From contig NZ_JBHUEJ010000002.1 in the NCBI RefSeq assembly GCF_042680565.1, positions 1 through 64,000 on the forward strand: a stretch of 64,000 bases of DNA, read 5' to 3'. Below, piece after piece: positions 1-8,152 of the stretch (position 1 is the first letter of the stretch; every line of letters begins with the position of its first letter). The position numbers were made by a program, and so were the translations under genes. Source of the DNA: Ottowia flava (lineage in GTDB: Bacteria > Pseudomonadota > Gammaproteobacteria > Burkholderiales > Burkholderiaceae_C). The notes under the pieces are model-generated. The model saw only the letters and a program-made list of their open reading frames with translations. It had not been told where the DNA came from and ran no database searches.

Positions 1-31
1 AGCTGGTTTGGCTTGAGAACTCCATCTTGCT

Positions 32-360
32 TCACCTCGGGTGAACAACCTCTTGGGAAACGACACCTAGCCCGGCCGCGCCCAGGCCCAGCAGCGTCAG
101 CGCCCCGCTGCCCAGCGACGGGACGGGCGCGGGCACGGGCACGACAGTGGCCGACACCGTGGCGGGGGTGCGCACGTCGGGGAGCGTGCAAGTGTTGGCG
201 GTGCCGTTGCGGGTGCAGCCGGTGAACCCCGCCAGCACGTAGCCATCGGCAGGTGCGGCGGTGCAGACCGCGTCTCGCCCTCGGGCATGAGGCTGGGTGT
301 ACAGCTCAGGGTGCCGTGGACGCATGGTGGGTGGCGTCAAAACTCTGCTGTAACCACTGA
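32..360 (-). pseudogene. Frameshifted 3' remnant of an IPTL-CTERM surface protein gene
   Basis: The minus strand encodes the typical end of an IPTL-CTERM protein. One frame gives GTLSCTPSLMPEGETRS. After a shift near position 275-280 another frame continues with CTAAPADGYVLAGF, a TCTLPDV segment and then a VPSLG motif plus hydrophobic helix (LTLLGLGAAGLG). This order (GTLSC, Cys/Gly-Tyr repeat, sorting signal) is that of the intact gene at 59042-60625. The first frame meets a TGA just upstream, and the hairpin repeat at 378-420 lies where more of the gene would be expected. It is therefore read as a decayed, truncated gene. The usual basic C-terminal tail is also weak (it ends EVVHPR). Confidence 0.6.
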
Positions 361-377
361 CCATAAAATCGGCCGTC

Positions 378-420
378 AGCCCTACAAGCAATTGCGCAGC
401 CAGCTATTTAAACGATAGCT
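378..420 (-). repeat. GCTAT-hairpin repeat, copy 1
   Basis: AGCCCTACAA, then TTGCGCA, then a perfect hairpin AGCTAT-7 nt-ATAGCT at 402-420. It lies between the IPTL-CTERM remnant and the EamA gene. Confidence 0.75.
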
Positions 421-505
421 ATGGTCGGTTGTGTGGGCCGTGACCGCTGCGCACAGGCAGTGCCGACGCAAGCGCCTTCCGCAGGACTTTTGGGGTACGT
501 CAGCC

Positions 506-1444
506 TTAGCCGCGCGGCTTGCCCAGCCTTTCAGCCACCCAGATGCCGCCCAGCACCATCGCCAGCGCGGCGACGTGGTAGGCGTGCAGCGGCTCGCCCA
601 GCAGCAGCACGGCCAGCGCTGGGCCGAACACGGGCGTCAGGTTGTAGAACACACCGGCGCGGGCCGGGCCGATGAGTTCGACCGCGCGGATGAAGGTGAT
701 CTGCGACACGAACGAGGGCAGCAGGCCGACGTACAGAATGATCAGCCAGCCCTGCCACGTCGGCCAGAAGAACTGGCCGGCGGCCACTTCCCACGCCAGC
801 AGCGGCAGCGAGGCCAGCGCGGCCACGCCCGCCACGGCGGCAAAGAACACCAGCGGCGGCACCGGCGGCTTGGCGCGCAGGCCCAGGGTGTAGCCGGCGT
901 ACAGCAGCGACGCCAGCAGCACCGCCAGGTCGCCCGCGTTGAAGTCCATGGTCGCCAGCACCGACCACTGGCCGCGCGCGGCCACGGTGGCCACGCCGGC
1001 CAGCGTCAGCGCCACGCCCAGCGCCTGCAGCCAGCCTACGCGCAGGCGCAGCACCACAGCGCCGCCCAGCAGCACCAGCACCGGCACCACGCCCTGGATG
1101 ATGGTCAGGTTGACGGCGCTGGTGTGGTGCGCCGCGGTGTAGTACAGCGCATTGAAGCCGGTGAAGCCGGCCACGCCCATCAGCGCGAGGTACAGCCAGC
1201 ACGGGCGCAACTGCGGCCAGGCGGCGGCAACCTGGCGGCGCGCCACGAACCACAGTGCCACGCAAGCGACGGACCAGCGCGCGGTGGTCAGCATCATGGG
1301 CGACACCTGCCCCACGGCGAGCCGCGCAGCGACGGCGTTGCTGCCCCAGATCAGGGTGGTGAGGATCAGCAGCAGCGCGGGCTGGCCGTTCAACCAAGCC
1401 CAGAGCGTGCCGGGCATCAAGGACCGGGCTGGCAAAGAAGACAT
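506..1444 (-). CDS. EamA/DMT-family permease
   Basis: The 312-residue hydrophobic protein has about ten predicted membrane helices in two repeated halves, the usual build and length of EamA drug/metabolite transporters. The motif LIWGSNAVAARLAVGQ near residue 32 is the family signature of the first half (TLIWGSN..). Family members export amino acids, nucleobases or other small metabolites across the inner membrane; the substrate cannot be told from sequence. It appears monocistronic. The ATG at 1444 gives a short cytoplasmic leader before helix 1. Confidence 0.85.
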   Translation of the reverse strand: MSSLPARSLMPGTLWAWLNGQPALLLILTTLIWGSNAVAARLAVGQVSPMMLTTARWSVACVALWFVARRQVAAAWPQLRPCWLYLALMGVAGFTGFNALYYTAAHHTSAVNLTIIQGVVPVLVLLGGAVVLRLRVGWLQALGVALTLAGVATVAARGQWSVLATMDFNAGDLAVLLASLLYAGYTLGLRAKPPVPPLVFFAAVAGVAALASLPLLAWEVAAGQFFWPTWQGWLIILYVGLLPSFVSQITFIRAVELIGPARAGVFYNLTPVFGPALAVLLLGEPLHAYHVAALAMVLGGIWVAERLGKPRG

Positions 1445-1631
1445 GGCGCCGAGGGTAGCAGCGCGGCGCCACGGGCGCTGATCAGGTCAAGACAAGGGCC
1501 GAATGCGGTGAAGCGTGAGCCGAGCGCCGTGGGGCCGGCCATCGCTTGCCAGTGAGGTGCTTCGTCAGCAAGCGCGGCGCGTCGTCCGAACAGCAGGGGC
1601 ATGCGAGCCCCTTCGCTGCACTTTGCGGGGT

Positions 1632-1808
1632 CTACAGCGCCACGGCGCCAATGCCCAACACCGACAGAATGAAGAGCACCACCGCAATGGCAATGAACAG
1701 GAAGAACAGAGTCTTGGCGATTCCCGCGGCGCCTGACGCGACGCCGCCAAAGCCCAACACGCCGGCGACGACCGCGATCACGGCGAAGATGATGGCCCAG
1801 GTCAGCAT
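1632..1808 (-). CDS. DUF1328/UPF0391 small membrane protein
   Basis: A 58-residue protein starting MLTWAIIFAVIAVVAGVLGFG, with two membrane helices around a Gly/Ala-rich turn (GGVASGAAGIAKTLF). This is the standard size and sequence of the UPF0391 (YtjA) family. A strong Shine-Dalgarno sequence (AAGGAG) sits 7 nt before the ATG. These proteins are often found near CsbD-like stress proteins, as here; their biochemical role is unknown. Confidence 0.88.
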   Translation of the reverse strand: MLTWAIIFAVIAVVAGVLGFGGVASGAAGIAKTLFFLFIAIAVVLFILSVLGIGAVAL

Positions 1809-2052
1809 GGGATGGCTCCTTGTTTGGTTGTGGTGCCTTGAATCTAGTCAGGACGTATACCCGCGGCTGTAGGACGCGGCGCACCAGGCATGTGTGGCGA
1901 TGGCTTTTCAGCCATAAAGTATGGTTTTTTGTCTATCCCTTATATGGGGGGTCTGGTCCTACAGGGCGCCCCAGTCCGTGACTACGGACCACCCGGGGGC
2001 ATGGCGGTACGGTGGCGTTGAAGCCATCTTGCTTCGCAGTCAGGAGACCACC

Positions 2053-2202
2053 ATGGCCAATCAAAACCCCAACCAGAACCCCCAGCAGCAGCCGGGCCAG
2101 CAGCCCAGCCCCGGGCAGCAGCAACAGCAGAACCCCAACCAGAAGCCCGGTCAGGGTCAGCAACAGCCCGGGCAAGGCCAGCAGCCCAACAAGCAACCCT
2201 GA
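2053..2202 (+). CDS. Low-complexity Gln/Asn/Pro-rich small protein
   Basis: A 49-residue peptide made almost only of Q, N, P and G with a few Lys. It has no hydrophobic segment or Cys and no recognisable domain. The ATG at 2053 was chosen because CAGGAG lies 7 nt upstream. The gene lies between the UPF0391 gene and csbD, 49 nt before csbD, so it may be co-transcribed with csbD as part of a general-stress group. It should be intrinsically disordered and soluble. Function is unknown. Confidence 0.6.
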   Translation: MANQNPNQNPQQQPGQQPSPGQQQQQNPNQKPGQGQQQPGQGQQPNKQP

Positions 2203-2251
2203 CGCGGCGCGCAACTTCCGTACCTCTACTCAACTTTCTAGGAGATTTCTC

Positions 2252-2461
2252 ATGAACGGTGACACTATCAAAGGCAACTGGACGCAATTCAAAGGCAAGG
2301 TCAAAGAGCAGTGGGGCAAACTCACCGACGACGATCTGGACGTGATCAATGGTCAGCGTGAGCAACTGGTCGGCCGCCTGCAGGAGCGCGAAGGCATTGA
2401 GCGCGACATCGCCGAGCAGCAGGTGAAGGACTGGGAAACCGCCAATAAGTACACCTGGTAA
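2252..2461 (+). CDS. CsbD family stress protein
   Basis: A 69-residue hydrophilic protein starting MNGDTIKGNWTQFKGKVKEQWG, the hallmark of CsbD (N-terminal WxQxKGxxKxxWGKLTDDDL). The later GQREQLVGRLQERxG and the C-terminal W are also typical. CsbD-like proteins are general stress proteins, often abundant in stationary phase or osmotic stress, with unknown biochemical activity. A good RBS (TAGGAG) precedes the ATG, and a factor-independent terminator follows at 2535. Confidence 0.93.
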   Translation: MNGDTIKGNWTQFKGKVKEQWGKLTDDDLDVINGQREQLVGRLQEREGIERDIAEQQVKDWETANKYTW

Positions 2462-2534
2462 GCGCTTGGCGGCAGTTGGGCGCTGCCGCGCGCCCCCAGC
2501 GCTGGACGCCCGCAAACTGACCGAATCGCTACGC

Positions 2535-2557
2535 AGCCCGCCCCGTGCGGGCTTTTT
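2535..2557 (+). terminator. Rho-independent terminator after csbD
   Basis: Stem AGCCCGC / GCGGGCT (7 bp, 5-nt loop) followed directly by TTTT. It lies 74 nt beyond the csbD stop and would end the Q/N/P peptide-csbD transcript. Confidence 0.8.
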
Positions 2558-2614
2558 CTCTGGCGCCGCCGCGCAAGGTCGCAAGCGATGGCGCCAGCGG
2601 CATGGAGGCGTCAC

Positions 2615-3013
2615 ATGGCCATTTCTCCAACCGTTTCCCACCCCCGTTCGCGCTTTGCGCGCGTGTCGCGCAAGGTGTCACGCATCGCCGGCCATTCGGG
2701 CAGCTTCGTGTTGGCCTGCGCGCTGGTGCTCATCTGGGCCGTCACGGGCCCCTTCTTTCACTTCAGCGAGACCTGGCAGCTGGTGATCAATACCGGCACC
2801 ACCATCGTCACCTTTCTGATGGTGTTCCTGATCCAGGGCAGCCAGAACACCGAAACCGAGGCGCTGCTGCAGATCAAGCTGGACGAGCTGATCCGCGCCG
2901 TGGACGCGGCGCGCAACCGCATGCTGGTACTGGAAGACCTGGACGAAGCCGAACTGGATGCGTTGCGCGGGCAGTTTGTTGAGTTGGCGGCCAAAGACCG
3001 GGGCGAGGGCTGA
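2615..3013 (+). CDS. Low-affinity iron permease family protein
   Basis: A 132-residue protein with a basic N-terminus (about 1-25), two membrane helices (about 28-48 and 57-78) and an acidic C-terminal helix rich in E/D. The loop TGPFFHFSETWQLVINTGTT and the segment FLMVFLIQGSQNTETEALLQIKLDEL match the bacterial low-affinity iron permease family (PF04120). Iron transport itself is inferred from the fungal relatives and unproven for short bacterial members. The ATG at 2615 was preferred to one 27 nt upstream because GGAGG lies 6 nt before it. Confidence 0.85.
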   Translation: MAISPTVSHPRSRFARVSRKVSRIAGHSGSFVLACALVLIWAVTGPFFHFSETWQLVINTGTTIVTFLMVFLIQGSQNTETEALLQIKLDELIRAVDAARNRMLVLEDLDEAELDALRGQFVELAAKDRGEG

Positions 3014-3062
3014 AGAGCCGAGGAATCGGTTGAAACGGAGGCTTGGAGAAAAATCGCTCTCC

Positions 3063-3104
3063 AGCCCTACAACCATCGGCGCAACCAGCTATTAATGGAA
3101 TAGC
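3063..3104 (+). repeat. GCTAT-hairpin repeat, copy 2
   Basis: AGCCCTACAACCAT, then GGCGCA, then a perfect hairpin GCTATT-AATGG-AATAGC at 3088-3104. It lies upstream of the DUF2868 gene. Confidence 0.75.
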
Positions 3105-3159
3105 AAAGCGCGGGCGCCTGAGTGCCGCAGCCGGCCGGGGATAATCCCGCCGATTGACC

Positions 3160-4701
3160 ATGCGATCTGCCCCGACGACCTCGACCCCACCCGCCAGCGC
3201 GCGTGCCGACATGGCTTCGGCCGTGGCCGCGCCCGCCGCTGACCTGCCCGCCAGCCCGCTGGCCAGCGCGCTGGTGATGGACGCGGTGCAGCGCATCGAA
3301 GCGGCCGGCCCGCTGGACGATGCTTCTGAATTGCAGCAGGCCTTTCACGCCCGGCGCGGGCGCGCGGCGCAGGTGCTGCAGCGCGCTTGGCTGCTGGGCG
3401 AGCGGCTGGGCCTGCCGACCGAGCTGGCGCGCTGGCGGCCGGTGGGTTGGGGCGTGCTGCTGGTGCTGGCCGCGCTGGTCGCATTCGCCAGCCTGGGCAC
3501 GGCGCGCGCCGTGGTGGGCGAGGGGCGCAGCATCAACGCGGTGGCGGCGTTCGTCAGCCTGCTGGGGCTGCATTTCGTGACGCTGTTCTTCTGGCTGGCC
3601 AGCCTGCTGCTGTCTGGCGGGCAGGGCGGAGGCTGGTCGCTGGGGCGGATGGCCTTGTGGTTGACCGCGCGGCTGCCAATCGACCGCGGGCCGCACGCGC
3701 TGGCGCTGCTGCAGTCGGCCACGGCGCTGCTGTCGCGCCAACGCCTGCTGGTGTGGCTGACCGGCGCCATCAGCCACGGCATCTGGACGCTGGCGTTTGG
3801 GCTGATGCTGGTGGTGTTGGCGTTCGGCTTTGCCTTCCACGCCTACCAGCTGACGTGGGAGACCACCATCCTCAGCCCCGCCTTTTTTGAACGCTTTGTG
3901 CAGGTGACCGGCGCGCTGCCGCACCTGCTGGGTTTCCCCGTGCCGGACGCCAGCGCCGTGGCGCGCATGGGCACGGTGGGCGGCCAGGCCGCGGCCGGCG
4001 GCGGTGCGCAGAGCGACTGGGCGTGGTGGCTGATGGGCTGCGTGCTGCTGTACGGGCTGTTGCCGCGCGCGCTGCTGGCTGCGCTGAGCCTGGCGCGTTG
4101 GCGTGCCGGCACGCGCCGGCAGGCGCAGGTCGACATGGCCGACCCGTACGTGCGCCGCATCGTGCAGCGGCTGGACGCGCTGGAGCCGCCGCCGCAGGTG
4201 ATCGACCCCGAACAGCGCGCCGACGCGCCCGGCACCACCGCGCCGGTGCTCGGCCCGCCCGGCGCGCCGGGCTCGCTGGCGGTGATCGGCTTCGAATTGC
4301 CGCCCGAACAGCCCTGGCCCGTGCCCGGTTTGCCGGCTACGCCGGCGGGCTCCGCCGTGCCACTGCGCCTGGCGGGCAGCGCGCGCGAACGGCAGGACGC
4401 GCTGGCGCAACTGGCGGCCACGCGCCCAGCGTCGCTGCTGATCGTGGTGCACGCCAGCAGCAGCCCCGACCGCGGAACGGCCCGCTTCGTGCGCGAGGCG
4501 GCACGGCCCGCCGGTCGCACCGCGCTGCTCGCCTTGGGTGACAGCGACGGTGCGGCGGACAGCGCCGGCCTGCAGCGTTGGCGTCAATGGTTGAATTCTG
4601 AAGGTTTTGAGGCGGTAGCCCTACAACCATCTGCGCAGGAAGCTACCGAATGGATAGCGTCCGAGCGCCCCACGCCCGCCAGCGAGGCGGCCAAGACATG
4701 A
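3160..4701 (+). CDS. DUF2868 multi-helix membrane protein
   Basis: A 513-residue protein. An Ala-rich N-terminus and a soluble helical region lead into helices at about 95-120 and 125-150, two more at about 205-230 and 285-305, then a long cytoplasmic C-terminal domain. This layout and the immediate DUF3482 GTPase partner identify the DUF2868 family, which is uncharacterised. The stop overlaps the GTPase start (ATGA at 4698-4701), so the two are translationally coupled and probably work together at the membrane. The last codons are supplied by a hairpin repeat copy. A TTG at 3154 is an alternative start. Confidence 0.85.
   Translation: MRSAPTTSTPPASARADMASAVAAPAADLPASPLASALVMDAVQRIEAAGPLDDASELQQAFHARRGRAAQVLQRAWLLGERLGLPTELARWRPVGWGVLLVLAALVAFASLGTARAVVGEGRSINAVAAFVSLLGLHFVTLFFWLASLLLSGGQGGGWSLGRMALWLTARLPIDRGPHALALLQSATALLSRQRLLVWLTGAISHGIWTLAFGLMLVVLAFGFAFHAYQLTWETTILSPAFFERFVQVTGALPHLLGFPVPDASAVARMGTVGGQAAAGGGAQSDWAWWLMGCVLLYGLLPRALLAALSLARWRAGTRRQAQVDMADPYVRRIVQRLDALEPPPQVIDPEQRADAPGTTAPVLGPPGAPGSLAVIGFELPPEQPWPVPGLPATPAGSAVPLRLAGSARERQDALAQLAATRPASLLIVVHASSSPDRGTARFVREAARPAGRTALLALGDSDGAADSAGLQRWRQWLNSEGFEAVALQPSAQEATEWIASERPTPASEAAKT
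4617..4658 (+). repeat. GCTAT-hairpin repeat, copy 3 (inside the DUF2868 gene)
   Basis: AGCCCTACAACCAT, CTGCGCA and GCTACC-5 nt-GATAGC. It is read in frame near the C-terminus of the DUF2868 protein (segment ALQPSAQEATEWIAS). Confidence 0.75.
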
Positions 4702-6107
4702 GCCAAGACCCCCTGCGCATCGCCATCGTCGGCCACACCAACGCCGGCAAGACTTCGCTGCTGCGCACGCTGACGCGCAACGTGGACTTTGGCGAGGTGT
4801 CTGACCGCCCCGGCACCACGCGCCACGCCGAGACGATCGACCTGCGCATCGACGGGCGCGAAGCCGTGCGCTTCATCGACACCCCGGGGCTGGAGGATTC
4901 GGTCGCGCTGCTGGAGTATTTGCAGCAGTTGGACGGCGAATCGCGCCCGGCCAAGGTGCGCGCCTTCCTGGCCGGGCCCGAGGCGCGCGCCAGCTTCGAG
5001 CAAGAGGCCAAAGTCCTGCGCGCGCTGATCGGCGAGGCCGACGCCGCCATGGTCGTCATCGACACGCGCGAGCCGGTGCTGCCCAAGTTCCGCGCCGAGA
5101 TCGAGATCCTGACCTGGTGCGCCAAGCCCGTCATGCCGGTGCTGAACTTTGTGCGCTACCTGAACAGCCGGCGCGATGAGTGGCACCAGATGCTGCTGGA
5201 AGCGGGCCTGCACGCGCGGGTTGAATTCGACGTGGTCGCACCCTTCAACGGCTCGGAACAGCAGCTGTACAGCGACTTGGCCACGCTGCTGCCGGTGCGC
5301 CGAGCGCAGCTGAACGGCATCGTCGACGCTCTGGCGCAGCAGGCGCGCGAACGCCGACTGGCCGCCTGCCGCGTGGTCGCCAGTGCATTGATCGACGTGG
5401 CCGCCATGCGCCGCGCCCTGCCGGCCGAGGAATTTGCCGACGAATCGCGCCAGAAGGCCTTTGTGCGCGCCTTCCAGGACGACGTGCGGCGCCATGCGCG
5501 CCGGGCGGTCGACGATTTGCTGGCCGTGTTCGCTTTTCGCGCCAGCGATGCCGAATTGAACGAATTGCCCCAGCTGACCGGCCGCTGGGAGGACGATTTG
5601 TTCAACCCCGACCTGCTGATGGCCGCTGGCAAGCGCCTGGGCCTGGGCGCCATGATCGGCGCCGGCATCGGCGCCGTGGCCGACGTCGCCATGGCCGGCC
5701 TGTCGCTCGGTGCGGCCACCACGCTGGGCGCCACGCTGGGCGGCGCCGCCTCGGGCGGCTGGCGGCCTCTGTGGCGCAAGCTGGAAAACCGCCTGAACGG
5801 CGTGCAGGAGCTGACGGTGGAAGACCCGGTGCTGCTGGTGTTGGCCGACCACCTGCTCGACCTGGCCCGCGCGCTGGAACAGCGCGGCCACGCCGCCGTG
5901 GACAAGCTGCGTGTGGACGATGCCCACGTTGACGATGGCTTGCAGGACGTCGTGCAAGCCCTGGGCCCGGCGCGCGGCCACCCCGGCTGGGAGCGCGGCG
6001 TGGTGAGCCAGACGCTGGGCGGCCACGGCAGCAGCGAACGCCAGGCACTGGAAGCGACCGTGGCGCGGCGGCTGGCCGAGCATTTCGGGTCTGCGCCTTC
6101 GGCTTGA
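4698..6107 (+). CDS. DUF3482 membrane-associated GTPase
   Basis: A 469-residue TRAFAC-class GTPase. G1 is GHTNAGKTS (about 12-20), the switch I threonine lies in RPGTTRH, and G3 is DTPGLED; the DUF3482 domain fills the rest. A Gly/Ala-rich hydrophobic stretch (LGAMIGAGIGAVADVAMAGL, around residue 320) looks like membrane-interacting hairpins, as in YfjP/dynamin-like bacterial GTPases. It starts inside the DUF2868 stop codon (ATGA). The conserved pairing suggests a GTP-driven membrane process; the actual job is unknown. Confidence 0.88.
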   Translation: MSQDPLRIAIVGHTNAGKTSLLRTLTRNVDFGEVSDRPGTTRHAETIDLRIDGREAVRFIDTPGLEDSVALLEYLQQLDGESRPAKVRAFLAGPEARASFEQEAKVLRALIGEADAAMVVIDTREPVLPKFRAEIEILTWCAKPVMPVLNFVRYLNSRRDEWHQMLLEAGLHARVEFDVVAPFNGSEQQLYSDLATLLPVRRAQLNGIVDALAQQARERRLAACRVVASALIDVAAMRRALPAEEFADESRQKAFVRAFQDDVRRHARRAVDDLLAVFAFRASDAELNELPQLTGRWEDDLFNPDLLMAAGKRLGLGAMIGAGIGAVADVAMAGLSLGAATTLGATLGGAASGGWRPLWRKLENRLNGVQELTVEDPVLLVLADHLLDLARALEQRGHAAVDKLRVDDAHVDDGLQDVVQALGPARGHPGWERGVVSQTLGGHGSSERQALEATVARRLAEHFGSAPSA

Positions 6108-6338
6108 AGCCTGCAGGCTGTGAGACTGGCGGATTGGCCGGGCCCCGCACGGGCGATAGCGCCTGTACGCGCGGCCGCTTTCTTCTCAGCGAGGCGTGGT
6201 GCCGCAGCGTGGGGCGCGCGCGACATCCGTGCGCCGCTTGTCCGCTGGAGCGGGACCTGACGGCGCCGTCCGCTTGACAAGCCAGCCGGGACGGGCAGAC
6301 TCGGGCGAAGTGCATACAAGTTGTTGCAGAACCACACC

Positions 6339-6665
6339 ATGAAAAAGACCGTCACCTTCCTCACCATCCTGATCCTGGCCGCCGGCGCGCAAGCCGCCTG
6401 CTACACCGTGCTCGGGCCCAAGGGGAATGTGCTGTCGGAAAGCTCGACGCCGCCGGTCGACATGTCCTACCAGTTGCATCAGACGGTGCCCTACGCCTAC
6501 GGTCAGGGCGCGACCATGGTGTTCGGCATCGCCGATCCTCGCTGCGGCGACGAACTGGACCGCTACTACGACCTGAAAACGGCGCAGGTCGTGTACGAAG
6601 CGCCCCGCAAAGGCAGCAAACAACAGCGTCGCCATGCGCGCGCGGCGCGTCACGACCGCGAGTGA
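6339..6665 (+). CDS. Small secreted protein of unknown function
   Basis: A 108-residue protein with a clear signal peptide (MKKTVTFLTILILAAGAQA, cleavage before ACYT). The mature part has two Cys (ACYT and DPRCGD), which could form a disulfide in the periplasm. It ends in a very basic tail (KGSKQQRRHARAARHDRE). The segment CYTVLGPKGNVLSESSTPPVDMS resembles short secreted proteins common in Comamonadaceae. No close Shine-Dalgarno is visible. It appears monocistronic. Confidence 0.7.
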   Translation: MKKTVTFLTILILAAGAQAACYTVLGPKGNVLSESSTPPVDMSYQLHQTVPYAYGQGATMVFGIADPRCGDELDRYYDLKTAQVVYEAPRKGSKQQRRHARAARHDRE

Positions 6666-6807
6666 GCGCAGCGCTCGCTTAGCGCGCTTCGCCCCCTGCC
6701 GGACACCTCGGCGCCGCCGACCCTTTTTCGGGTTGACCGGCGCCGTTTATCTTGGCTGGCCGCGCAAAGGGCACCCAACTAGCCACTGGATAGACTGACC
6801 GGCTGAA

Positions 6808-8085
6808 CTACCGCAAGAACGGCAGCTGCGTGAACAACTGCAACACCGCGGCGTTGACCAGATCGACGAAGAACGCGCCCACCATTGGCACGATGAGGAA
6901 GGCCTTGTACGACGGGCCGTAGCGGTCGGTGATGGCCTGCATGTTGGCGATGGCCGTTGGCGTGGCGCCCATGCCGAAGCCGCAGTGACCGGCCGCCAGC
7001 ACGGCCGCGTCGTAGTTGCTGCCCATCACCTTGAAGGTGACCCAGCTCGCATACGCCATCATCACCACGACCTGCGCGGCCAGGATCACCATCACGGGCA
7101 GCGCCAGGTCGGTCAGCTCCCACAGCCGCAGCGACAACAGCGCCATCGCCAAGAACAGCGACAGCGAGGCGTTGCCGAACACGTCGATCGCGCGGTCGAA
7201 CATGTCGAAGCGGAAGAAATGCGTGAGCACGTTGCGGATGATCACGCCGCCGCCCAGCGCCCAGACGAAGGTGGGCAGTTCGATGGCTGTGCCCTTCGTC
7301 GCCGTTGTCATCAGCCCGGCAAAGGCCATGCAGGCGGCAAACAGCGCCAGCGTCTCGATGGTGGATGAGGCCGTGATCAGGCGGATCTCGTCCGGCTTGT
7401 CGAACATGGCGTTGTCGGGCTGATCGGTGCCTTCGGCGTGGCGCGTGCTGTAGAGCGACTGCGCGGCCGCCACGGCTTCGGCCTGCGTCTGGTGCGTGGG
7501 CGGGGGCAGTTTCTGGTGGCCCATCTTCTTGATCAGGTACTTGGCCACCGGCCCGCCGATCAGGCCACCGGCCACCAGCCCGAACGTGGCGGTGGCAATG
7601 CCCAGTGTGGTGGCGCCGGTGATGCCGTAGCGGCTTTCCAGCACCGGCCCCCAGGCGCCCGCCGTGCCGTGGCCGCCGGTCAGGGTGATCGAGCCCGCGA
7701 CCAGGCCGATCAGCGGGTCCAGCCCCAGCACGGCGGCCAGACTCACGCCCACCACGTCCTGCACCACGATGAAGGCGGCCACGACCACCAGGAAGATCGC
7801 CAGCGGTTTGCCGCCAGCCTTCAGGCGCGCGAAATCGGCGCTCAGGCCGATCGACGAGAAGAACATCAGCATGAAAGCCGTCTGCAACTCACCCTGGAAC
7901 TTGAACGTCAGCCCGAAGGCCAGGTTGAGCACGTACACGATGATGCCGGCCACCAGCCCGCCCGCCACCGGCTCGGGAATGTTGAAGTCCGCCAGGAACT
8001 TGACCTTGACCACGAGGTAGCGCCCGAGCAGCAGCACCAGGGTGGCCAGAATCATCGTGTAGTAGCCGTTGAGTTGAACTTCCAT
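6808..8085 (-). CDS. gltS: Sodium/glutamate symporter GltS
   Basis: A 425-residue, about ten-helix inner-membrane protein of the ESS family, which takes up glutamate with Na+. The N-terminus has FLADFNIPEPVAGGL and the pore repeat ITLTGGHGTAGAWGPVLESRYG, and the second half has CGFGMGATPTAIANM, both signature GltS segments. The ATG at 8085 was chosen because AAGGAGG lies 6 nt upstream. It lies downstream of, and in the same direction as, the acyltransferase gene, 67 nt away. Confidence 0.93.
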   Translation of the reverse strand: MEVQLNGYYTMILATLVLLLGRYLVVKVKFLADFNIPEPVAGGLVAGIIVYVLNLAFGLTFKFQGELQTAFMLMFFSSIGLSADFARLKAGGKPLAIFLVVVAAFIVVQDVVGVSLAAVLGLDPLIGLVAGSITLTGGHGTAGAWGPVLESRYGITGATTLGIATATFGLVAGGLIGGPVAKYLIKKMGHQKLPPPTHQTQAEAVAAAQSLYSTRHAEGTDQPDNAMFDKPDEIRLITASSTIETLALFAACMAFAGLMTTATKGTAIELPTFVWALGGGVIIRNVLTHFFRFDMFDRAIDVFGNASLSLFLAMALLSLRLWELTDLALPVMVILAAQVVVMMAYASWVTFKVMGSNYDAAVLAAGHCGFGMGATPTAIANMQAITDRYGPSYKAFLIVPMVGAFFVDLVNAAVLQLFTQLPFLR

Positions 8086-8152
8086 GCGGTCCTCCTTGCA
8101 GGGTTGTTGGGTGTTTTGCGTCGGCGGCATCGGTACGCCGCCGGCGCCACCT

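Noticed and set aside
1974..1989. Inverted repeat GTCCGT-GACT-ACGGAC upstream of the Q/N/P peptide considered as an operator
   Set aside because: It is only 6-bp arms, single copy, with no recognised regulator class.
6270..6320. TTGACA at about 6275 considered as a -35 box for the secreted protein gene
   Set aside because: No acceptable -10 lies at 16-18 nt spacing.
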